Source: DATMYQ01 sp035560935
Lineage (GTDB): Bacteria; Bacillota; Negativicutes; Sporomusales; Sporomusaceae
Direction of reading: 5' to 3'
DNA: 15,911 nucleotides
Assembly (NCBI GenBank): GCA_035560935.1
Contig: DATMYQ010000036.1
Coordinates: 1-15,911, forward strand
A model generated the notes under the pieces. It was not told the origin of the DNA and made no database searches. It saw only the letters and a list, made by a program, of their open reading frames with translations. Position 1 is the first letter of the stretch. The number at the start of each line of letters is the position of its first letter. The position numbers were made by a program, and so were the translations under genes. This document shows positions 1 through 8,400 of this stretch, one piece after another.

Positions 1-28
1 ATAAAACATGAATAGAACTGAATATGAT

Positions 29-37
29 AAGGAGGTG
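29..37 (+). promoter_or_regulatory. Ribosome binding site deciding the ATPase start
   Basis: AAGGAGGTG lies 6 bases before GTG at 44. This strong Shine-Dalgarno sequence favours GTG 44 over the upstream in-frame ATG at 8, which has only 7 bases of visible leader. Confidence 0.6.
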
Positions 38-43
38 GCGGGT

Positions 44-1339
44 GTGCAGCGAAAAATAATGGGATATTTTATGGAATGGAAAGCTAGCCCCTATCGAAAG
101 CCGCTGATTTTGCAAGGTGCCAGACAGGTTGGCAAGACGTATTCCGTGCTGGAATTTGGCCGTAAACACTATGATAACGTGGCTTACTTCAACTTTGAAA
201 CGAGTCCGCGCCTGGCTGAAACCTTTGCAGAAAACATTGAGCCGGATTATTTGATTTCCATTCTTTCCAGGTTGGCAAATCAGACCATCGTGAAAGAGAG
301 GACGCTCATTTTTCTAGACGAAGTGCAGCTTTGCGAACGGGCACTGACTTCCTTGAAGTATTTTTGTGAGCTAGCACCAGAGTATCATATTATTGTTGCC
401 GGAAGTTTGTTGGGAGTTGCGGTCAATCGCGAGCAGTTTTCTTTTCCTGTAGGGAAGGTGGATATTAAGACACTGTATCCGATGGATATGGAAGAGTTTT
501 TGTTGGCGTGTGGCGAGAATGAGCTTGTTGAAGAACTTAAAGACTGTTTTGAGGCGAATAAGCCGATGTCATCCGCCCTTCATGAAGCGGCATTGCAGTA
601 TTACCGCCAGTACCTTGTTGTCGGCGGCATGCCGGACTGTGTTAAAAAGTTTTTGGAAACCAAGAACTATATTTTGGTGCGCCATACACAGGACATGATT
701 TTAGCCAGCTATCTCAATGATATGAGCAAGTATAACACCGCCAACGAAATCAAAAAAACGCGCCTGGTGTATGATAACATTACTGTTCAGTTGTCCAAAG
801 AGAATACCCGCTTTCAATATAAACTTGTGAAAAAAGGCGGACGGGCTTCAGAATTTGAAAACGCCATCGAATGGCTTAGTTTGTCGGGAATTGTAACTAA
901 GATATATTGCGCCGAGCATCCTAAGAAGCCGTTGGAGAACTATCGCAATATTGACGCTTTTAAAATCTATGTGTCCGATGTAGGACTGCTGTGCGCGAAG
1001 AAGGATATTGTGCCGGAAGACATTTTGTACCTGTCGGAAGAATTGAACGATTTTAAAGGGGGGATGGTAGAAAACTACGTGTGCGCTCAGCTCACTGCCA
1101 ACGAGTACACAAGCTATTATTGGCTATCAGAGCGTAGCGCAGAAGTGGATTTTATCATTCAGCGTCAGGGGCAGATTATCCCGATAGAGGTAAAAGCTGC
1201 GGATAATACGCGAGCAAAAAGCCTTGGGGTTTATATGCAGATGTTCAAGCCCCAATATGCCATCAAGCTTTCGACCAAAAATTTCGGATTTGAGGATGGC
1301 AAGAAAACGGTGCCTTTGTATGCGGCTTTTTGTATATGA
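44..1339 (+). CDS. AAA_14 / DUF4143 family ATPase
   Basis: Predicted cytoplasmic P-loop ATPase of the AAA_14-DUF4143 type, 431 residues when started at GTG 44 (443 if started at ATG 8). Walker A is GARQVGKT at residues 25-32. Walker B is LIFLDE at 88-93, followed by a sensor-like IIVAGS strand. A DUF4143 middle domain follows (GGMPDCV motif). The C-terminal part has an EVDFI ... IEVK pattern (D369, E382, K384) resembling a degenerate PD-(D/E)xK nuclease fold. Length and layout are normal for the family, whose members are common orphan genes in anaerobes and in islands; their substrate is not established. It lies 132 bases before the TIR gene on the same strand, with no visible terminator between. 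Family assignment is firm, biological role unknown. Confidence 0.9.
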   Translation: MQRKIMGYFMEWKASPYRKPLILQGARQVGKTYSVLEFGRKHYDNVAYFNFETSPRLAETFAENIEPDYLISILSRLANQTIVKERTLIFLDEVQLCERALTSLKYFCELAPEYHIIVAGSLLGVAVNREQFSFPVGKVDIKTLYPMDMEEFLLACGENELVEELKDCFEANKPMSSALHEAALQYYRQYLVVGGMPDCVKKFLETKNYILVRHTQDMILASYLNDMSKYNTANEIKKTRLVYDNITVQLSKENTRFQYKLVKKGGRASEFENAIEWLSLSGIVTKIYCAEHPKKPLENYRNIDAFKIYVSDVGLLCAKKDIVPEDILYLSEELNDFKGGMVENYVCAQLTANEYTSYYWLSERSAEVDFIIQRQGQIIPIEVKAADNTRAKSLGVYMQMFKPQYAIKLSTKNFGFEDGKKTVPLYAAFCI

Positions 1340-1471
1340 GATAGATTCAAGGCTTGGAAAATGTCGACTGTTAATGACAAAGACACCTTGATTGGATAGT
1401 TCAGAGTAAAGTGAATGGAATTTCCGCATATTAGATATGTTCATGCCGTTCTATTATCCTAGAAAAATTAT

Positions 1472-1999
1472 TTGTTCTCTTGCTTAAGAAACCAAGATTT
1501 GAGAGATTTTTCGAAAAAAGTAGGCTTTTTTGGAACCGACTTTGAAAGTCAATATGATTATGCATTATCGTTTGCAGGGAGCGATAGGGATGTTGCGAAA
1601 GCCATTGCAGATAAATTAGCTGAATGTGAAATTGAAGTATTTTATGATGAAAATGAACAGGCGAGAATATTAGCAGAGAATATAGAGGACTATCTTGCTC
1701 CTATATACAGGAGTGGGGCATCATTTATCTTAGTATTATTTGGTCCAGAATATCCGCAGAGAATTTGGACGAATTTTGAGTCAAAACAATTCAAAGATAG
1801 ATTTGATGATAAAAGAGTAATTCCGATATGGTTTAAAAATGTGACACGTGGAGTATTTGATGCTACTAATGGGATTGGCAGTCTAAGCTTTGATCGAGAT
1901 GGAAATTTTGATGAACAGATCGATCGAATTATTGAAATTTTGAAAGAAAAAATACAGGAAGATCGGATTGCTCTTGGCAAGTTGAATGGTTGTATTTAG
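1472..1999 (+). CDS. TIR-domain protein, probably 5' truncated
   Basis: The only usable start in the open frame is TTG at 1472, with no convincing ribosome binding site, giving 175 residues. The frame is closed just upstream by TAG at 1460-1462. The TIR fold runs from YDYALSFAG (28-36) through the FYDE and AENIEDYLAPIY segments to RIWTNFESKQ. In that last segment E103 sits at the position of the catalytic glutamate of NAD-cleaving TIR enzymes. The 25 residues before the TIR domain look like the tail of a longer N-terminal region, and the same frame upstream of the TAG also opens with ATG 1415. Known TIR proteins act in bacterial anti-phage defence as NADases or signal producers; whether this one is active is unknown. 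It could be a decayed pseudogene or a short stand-alone TIR effector. The DNA is AT-rich compared with its neighbours, fitting acquisition by transfer. Confidence 0.7.
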   Translation: MFSCLRNQDLRDFSKKVGFFGTDFESQYDYALSFAGSDRDVAKAIADKLAECEIEVFYDENEQARILAENIEDYLAPIYRSGASFILVLFGPEYPQRIWTNFESKQFKDRFDDKRVIPIWFKNVTRGVFDATNGIGSLSFDRDGNFDEQIDRIIEILKEKIQEDRIALGKLNGCI

Positions 2000-2029
2000 G
2001 GGGCGTTCTTTGAGGTGTAGAATTGAATT

Positions 2030-2049
2030 TTTGATTACCATTTGATTAC
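2030..2049 (+). repeat. Two short direct repeats near the tRNA fragment
   Basis: TTTGATTAC occurs at 2030-2038 and again at 2041-2049, an 11-base period. Short direct repeats close to a tRNA boundary can be arm-type integrase binding sites, but two 9-mers in AT-rich DNA may also be chance. The rest of 2000-2176 holds no gene that I can support. Confidence 0.3.
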
Positions 2050-2176
2050 GGAGCTTCCAAGACGGGCTAATGTTTATTAAGGCGAACCGAGAAGAGAAAA
2101 TGAAAAATTACAATAAAATCAAGGCTTGTTAGCATTGCCTGGTAATAAATGAAACGCTCTAAAATGCATGAAAGTG

Positions 2177-2234
2177 AACTCGAAATCAAGTGTGCCGCAA
2201 GGTAGCGTGGGTTCGAATCCCACCCTCTCCGCCA
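2177..2234 (+). tRNA. tRNA-Ser(CGA), 3' part only (attachment-site scar)
   Basis: The sequence reads as a serine tRNA from the anticodon loop (CTCGAAA at 2179-2185, anticodon CGA) through a long class-II variable arm and the T arm (GTGGG-TTCGAAT-CCCAC) to an acceptor strand ending CTCTCCGCCA. The upstream 70 bases contain no matching GGAGAG 5' acceptor strand, no D arm and no good 5' side of the anticodon stem. It is therefore a 3' fragment and not a working gene. Its native-looking terminator follows directly. Confidence 0.8.
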
Positions 2235-2245
2235 ATATAAAATAC

Positions 2246-2284
2246 AACAGCGGGTAAACGGCTTTTTCCGGACCCGCTGTTTTT
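2246..2284 (+). terminator. Rho-independent terminator of the tRNA-Ser remnant
   Basis: AACAGCGGGT pairs with ACCCGCTGTT around a 16-base loop and runs into a T tract. It lies 12 bases after the CCA end of the tRNA fragment and also insulates the downstream synthetase operon from the island genes. Confidence 0.75.
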
Positions 2285-2350
2285 ATGTGCGCAAAAGCCT
2301 ATATAGCGAGGAAAAGAATACAAGCAATGATGATAGCGTTAAACAGGAAA

Positions 2351-2379
2351 TTGACTCGTTAGCGCGAAAGTTATTTAGC
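2351..2379 (+). promoter_or_regulatory. Weak candidate promoter before the synthetase operon
   Basis: TTGACT at 2351-2356 resembles a -35 box, but the matching -10 region (TATTTAGC near 2372-2379) is poor. I see no better vegetative promoter between the terminator and the start codon at 2468. Expression could therefore depend on an alternative factor or on an unrecognised element. Confidence 0.2.
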
Positions 2380-2452
2380 AGACATGCTGTGACAACGGAA
2401 TAAAAATGTTACTGTGGCTAAACTAGGAGACGGATTCAATGGAATCGGTTAT

Positions 2453-2459
2453 GGAGGTG
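2453..2459 (+). promoter_or_regulatory. Ribosome binding site of the peptide synthetase
   Basis: GGAGGTG precedes ATG 2468 by 8 bases. This selects ATG 2468 over the in-frame GTG at 2414, which has no such site and would add 18 residues foreign to a condensation domain. Confidence 0.75.
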
Positions 2460-2467
2460 TCATATTT

Positions 2468-5400
2468 ATGGCAAACCAGGTAACACAGATATTAACGCAT
2501 GCCCAGCAACGAATACTGCATGGTGAATTATTGCAGCCGGGCACGAATTTTGCCAATTTGGCCATGGAGATTAGCTTGCCGGCCGATTTAAAACCGGATG
2601 TGTTGGAGAAGGCGGTCAATACAGTGCTGGAAAGCAATGACGCTTTTCGATTGCAGCTAATGATTGATGAAGAGAGTGGCGCGCATGTTCAGTATGCAGC
2701 GAAATATCATTTTCAAAGGTTACAATGGATTGATTTCAATGCGGAGGAGCAACTGGGCCAATGGATTAAGGACAATGTAGACAAGCCGTTTGCGTTGCTT
2801 GAACAGCCGCTGTACCGTATTCTGGCGGCACGCAGTAACGGGCGGGCTATATTGCTCTTGGTGGCCCATCATATTATTTGTGATAATGGTTCACTATATC
2901 AGTTTCTGCATCAGGTCACGGAAAACTATGCCAATATTGCCGCTGGACAAGAGCCGGCGGCAAGTAAAGCCTCCTATTTTGATATTTTGGCCGTGGAAAC
3001 AGCCTATTGGCAATCGGCCGCGTGTGATGGAGACAGAGCTTTTTGGCAGGAAAAATTTTCTGATTTGCCGGAATATAGTGCTATATATGGGAAAGAAAGT
3101 ATAGTGGGGAGTATCGCTGCCAAACGGATCAACTTTGTCCTGCCCGCAGCACTGACCGCGCAAATGCACGATTATTGCCTCGCCAACCAGGTCAGCTATT
3201 TCCGGGTTTTTACCGCTGTTTTTGCCGTGTGGCTTGCCCGCTGCAGCGGACGCTATGACATGGTGCTGGGCGTGCCGTTTCACAACCGATTGACCGAGGC
3301 TGGCAAAGGGAGTCTGGGGGATTTTGTGAGCACGTTGCCGTTGCGCGTTAAGCTGGAGGAACAGGAGACTTTTACCCAGACATTGCTTACGGTGAATCAG
3401 GATTTAGAGGAAGCGATCGAACACCAACGTTATCCGTTTGATGTACTGTCCCAGGAACTGAAGCAAAGGCATGGGGAATTTGGTCAACTGATGGAGTACT
3501 ATCTGGTACAGAGCAGTTTTGGTAAAGAAGCCATACCGGGATGGGGTGTGGAAGTGTTGGCGCGCCAATCTTCACCGGAACCGTTCGTGGTTTATTTGAA
3601 TCAAGGTTTGCCCGACAACCATGGGCTGCAAAAAATCACCATTGAATATCAGACGGAAAAATATTCCGCCCAGGAAGTGGCGGATATTTATGAATGTCTA
3701 CTGACGATTCTGACCGGGGCCCTCGCCGAGCCGGAGCAGGCTATCAGCCGTCTGGCGCTGGTACCGGCAGGACAACGCGATCTGTTGCTGGGCGAATTTA
3801 ATGATCAGGCGATGGATGTTCCCCTGGCCCAATCGTATCACAGTTTATTCAGAGCGCAGGCACGGCGTACGCCGGACAATGTGGCGTTGGTCTTTAAAAC
3901 GGCGGCTTACACATACCGCCAGCTGGATCAACGGACCGACAGCCTGGCGGTTCTGCTGCGTGAAAATGGTGTTGGGCGGGAAACGATCGTGCCCATTATG
4001 TTGGAGCGGTCGGCGGAAATGGTGATCGCGGCCATTGCGGTCATGAAAGCGGGAGGCGCCTATCTGCCATTGGATATCAAGTATCCACAGGCCCGTCTGG
4101 ATTATATGCTGGAAGACAGTGGTGCGACGCTGATTTTAAGTCAGTTGTTGCTCAAAGACTGTTTCGAGCGGTTTAACGGAAAATTCATCGATGTTATGGA
4201 TGAATCGAGCTATCCCGTCATTTCGGCGCCTCCCTCGGAACTCAGCGCTGGTGAGACTTTGGCGGCGATTATCTATACTTCGGGATCTACCGGATTGCCC
4301 AAAGGAACGATGATCGAACATCGGGGCCTGATCAACATGTTCTATAGCGAGAATCACGCCACCGCACTGACGGCGGACGATCGTCTGGCTTCCTACGCCA
4401 GTTTCAGTTTTGACGCGTCCATGTGGTCAAATTTCGCGCCATTGCTGGTCGGGGCGACGGTGCATATCGTTCCGGCGGAAATCATGCTGTCGTTGATGGA
4501 ACTGAACCAGTTTTTTGAAGATAATAAAATCACGGTCACGTTTATGACGACGCAGTTGTGCGAACAGTTTACCGAGCTGGTCGAGAACAAGAGCCTGCGG
4601 TTGATGGCCACCGGCGGTGAAAAATACAAAACATACCGTCCGACGCCATATCAGTTGGTCAACGCCTATGGACCGACCGAGTATACCATTTATACGACCC
4701 GGTTTATTCTCGACCGTCAGTATGACAATATTCCCATAGGCAAGCCGCTGGCCAATACCTGGGTTTATGTGCTGGACAAGAATCTACAGCTGCTGCCGAT
4801 CGGCGTGCCGGGTGAACTTTGTATTGCCGGCGCACAGATGGCACGCGGCTATCGCAATCGCGAGGAACTGACGGCGGAAAAATTTATTGCCAATCCGTAC
4901 GCGACCAATGATTTGAATCAGCGACTGTATCGAACCGGTGACCTGGTCAATTGGTTGCCGGACGGTAATCTGCTGTATCTGGGCCGCATCGACCAGCAGG
5001 TAAAAATACGCGGTTTCCGGATTGAAATGGGTGAGATCGAACAAAAGCTGACGCAGTATGACGGGGTTAAGGCCGCCGTGGTGATTGCGCGCGATGATGT
5101 CGCCGGCAACAAATATTTGTGCGGCTATTTTGTTGCCGATCATAAAGTGGAGATAGAAACGCTAAAGGCGTTCCTGCTGGAGAGTCTGCCTTATTTCATG
5201 ATACCGCAGATCATGATGCAATTGGACGCTTTGCCGCTTACCGCCAATGGCAAAGTGGACAAGAAAGCGCTGCCGGAAATTGCCGGCGGCGATGAGAATG
5301 TGGAATATGTCGCGCCCCGCAATGAAATGGAAAAAGAACTCTGTGACCTGTGGCAGGATATATTGGGCGTGAAGCAGGTTGGGATCAGCAATACGTTTAA

Positions 5401-8400
5401 CAGCCTGGGCGGCACCTCGCTGAAACTGGTGGTATTGGGAGCCAAACTGCAGAAATTCTTTTCCATCTCACTATCTGTGGCGGAACTGCTGAAGACTCCC
5501 ACCGTGGCCAAGCTGGCGGAGCGGCTGATGCAGACGCCCAAAGAGGAAGGCAGTTATGAAGCCATTCCGGTGCTGCCGGTTGCGGACACGTATCCGGTTT
5601 CTTCCTCACAGAAAGGCATGTTTATCATCGACCAGATGGCGGATATTGGCAACACCTATCATGTCGTGCAGCCGGTCTTGCTGGAAGGGCCGCTGAACAA
5701 GGAACGTCTCGGGCAGGCACTGGACAATCTGGCCCGGCGGCATCCGGCCCTCCGAACTTCCTTCACCATGATTGACGGCGAAGTGCGGCAGCAAATAAGC
5801 GCCAGCGTACGGCTGAAAAAAGTTTACAAAGTGGTGGCGGAAGCGGCGATTGATCAGGCAATCGCTGACTTTGTCCATCGGTTTGATCTGAGTGAGGCGC
5901 CGTTGCTAAGGGCGGCTTTGCTGGAAATAAACGCCAATAAGCATATGCTGGTGTTGGATGCGCATCATATCGTGGTCGACGGGGTCTCGGTCGTAGTGCT
6001 CATTAAAGAGTTGATCAAACTCTACCAAAATGAACCATTGCCGCCGGTCACGGTGACCTACCCGGATTATGCCGATTGGTACAACCAAAAACTGGCGGGC
6101 GGCGCATTCGCAGGGCAGGAAGCTTTCTGGTTGGAGCGATTGCAGGGAGAATTGCCCGTCCTGAATTTGGCGACGGATTTTCCCCGGCCGGCGACCAAAA
6201 AATATCAGGGTGAGAAAATTTTTGCCGACATTGGCCGGGATACGTCGGCGAAGCTGAAGGCGATTGCGGAGTCTCAGGGGGTAACGTTCTTTGCCCTGAT
6301 GATGGCCGCGTTCAAAACCTTGTTGGCCCGTTACAGCGCGCAGGAGGAAATAGTCATCGGTTCGCCGTTCGCCAACCGGACGCATCCTGATGTCGACAGC
6401 ATGATCGGAATGTTTGTCAACACACTGCCGCTGCGGACGTATCCGGAGCGCGGCAAGCTGTTTAAGGAATATTTACAGGAAGTTAATGAAGTGCTGTTGT
6501 CAGCCAATGAGAATCAGGGATACCCATTTGAAAAAATGGTGGAAAAGCTGGGCATTACCCGTGATGCCAGCCGCAATCCCATTTATGATGTGGTTTTCGC
6601 CTACTTTGTCGAAGAGTTCCTGTTCGACGCCGGGGAGCTGTCACTGAAACGGTATGACTATGATGCCCGTGAAGCGCATTTTGACATGCTGTTCTATGTT
6701 TTTGAAAATCAGCAGGGGCTCTCGCTGTTTCTGGAGTATGACCGTAATTTATACACAAGAGACAGCGCGCAGCGTTTGGTGAATCATTATATCACTTTGC
6801 TTGGCGTGCTGGTGAACTGCCTGGACCACAAACTGTCGGAAATCGACTTTATGTCGGCGGCTGAACGCGAAACGGTATTACATGCGTTCAACGCCAATCA
6901 AATCGACGTGCCGTTGGCCGCCTCTTATCACAGCCTGTTCAGAGAACAGGCGGCGCGGACACCGGATAAGGCGGCCGTGGTTTTCAAGGAAGCGGCGCTC
7001 AGTTATTGGCAACTGGATGAAAAAACGGATCGCCTGGCGCTATTTCTGCGCCAAAAAGGTGTGCGGGCAGAAACAATCGTTCCGGTTATGCTGGAGCGTT
7101 CGGCGGAAATGGTGGTGGCGGCCATTGCTGTCATGAAGGCCGGGGGGGCTTATTTGCCGCTTGATATAAAATATCCCCAGGCACGCCTGGAGTATATGCT
7201 CGCCGACAGTAATGCCATGTTGATTTTGAGCCAGCCATCGCTGCAGGAAAAGTTCGCCGGCTTCACCGGTGAGTTTATTGATGTTACTGACCCGAGCGTG
7301 TATGAGTTTTCATCAGCGGTCGATCTTGTTTGTCCGGATATCAATCACGGCGGCAATCTGGCGGCGATCATTTATACCTCCGGTTCGACGGGTATGCCGA
7401 AGGGGACTCTGATTCTGCACCGCAATATCGTGAACATGTGTTACAGTGAAAATCGCGACAATGAAATGACTGAGGCTGATATTATGGTTTCCTATGCGAG
7501 CTTCAGTTTTGATGCGGCGATGTGGTCCAATTTTGCGCCGTTGCTGGTCGGGGCGACGGTTCATATCGTGCCGGAGGAAATCATGCTGTCGCTGGTCGAC
7601 TTGAACAAGTTCATAGAAGATCATCGGGCGACGATTACCTTTATGACGACGCAGCTCTGCGAACAGTTCAATGAACTGGTGGATAACCGATCGCTGCGGA
7701 TATTGGCGACCGGGGGAGAAAAATATAAGACCTATCGTCCGACACACTATAAAGTGGTCAATGGATATGGGCCCACCGAATATACGGTCTATACGACGCG
7801 GTTTGTCATTGATAAAGATTATGCGAATATACCGATCGGCAAACCGCTGGCCAACGCCCGCGTGTATGTGCTGGATAAGGAGTTTCGACTGCAGCCGCTG
7901 GGCGTGCCGGGTGAGCTTTGCATCGCGGGACCGCAGCTGGCGCGGGGTTACCGTAACCGCGATGATCTGACCGCCGAAAAATTCATTCCCAATCCGTACG
8001 ATGCGGGCGAAATTTATGCGCGCATGTATCGCACCGGTGATTTGGTCCGTTGGCTGCCTGACGGCAATCTGGAGTTCCTGAGCCGTATCGACCAGCAGGT
8101 GAAAATACGCGGCTTTCGGATTGAACTCGGCGAAATAGAGCAAAAAATAAAGGATTGGCCCACCGCAAAAGAAGTGGTTGTGATTGCCAAGGATGATGCG
8201 ACCGGCAATAAATATTTGTGCGCCTATTTTACGGCGGAAGACGCGGTGGACCTGGAGCTGCTGAAAGAATTTATGGCCGCTGATTTGCCGGGGTATATGA
8301 TTCCGGCCCAGATTATGCAAATCGAGGTTATGCCGCTCAATGCGAACGGCAAGATTGACAAGAAGGCGTTGCCGGAGATCGATGGCAGTACTGCCGGGGA

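Larger units (their letters stand above)
1..2234. mobile_element. Right end of a putative tRNA-Ser-integrated genomic island
   Basis: The segment holds an AAA_14/DUF4143 ATPase and an orphan TIR gene and stops at a tRNA-Ser 3' fragment that lacks the 5' half (2177-2234). When an element integrates at the 3' part of a tRNA gene, the original 3' part is displaced to one end of the element together with its native terminator, and that is what is seen here. The TIR stretch is clearly richer in A and T than the genes to the right. No integrase lies inside the window, so the left boundary and the intact tRNA-Ser copy would be outside it. The island reading is inference. Confidence 0.45.

Noticed and set aside
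2285..2362. 25-codon frame from ATG 2285
   Set aside because: No ribosome binding site, begins in the terminator T tract, and is likely chance.
2287..2403. 38-codon open frame from GTG 2287 ending in TAA 2401, with a protein-like composition (MRKSLYSEEK start)
   Set aside because: It starts inside the tail of a terminator, has no ribosome binding site and resembles no family I recognise; it could at most be a gene remnant.
7313..8320. 335-codon open frame on the minus strand inside the synthetase
   Set aside because: It lies wholly opposite the second adenylation domain, whose plus-strand frame is conserved; composition is that of an antisense shadow.
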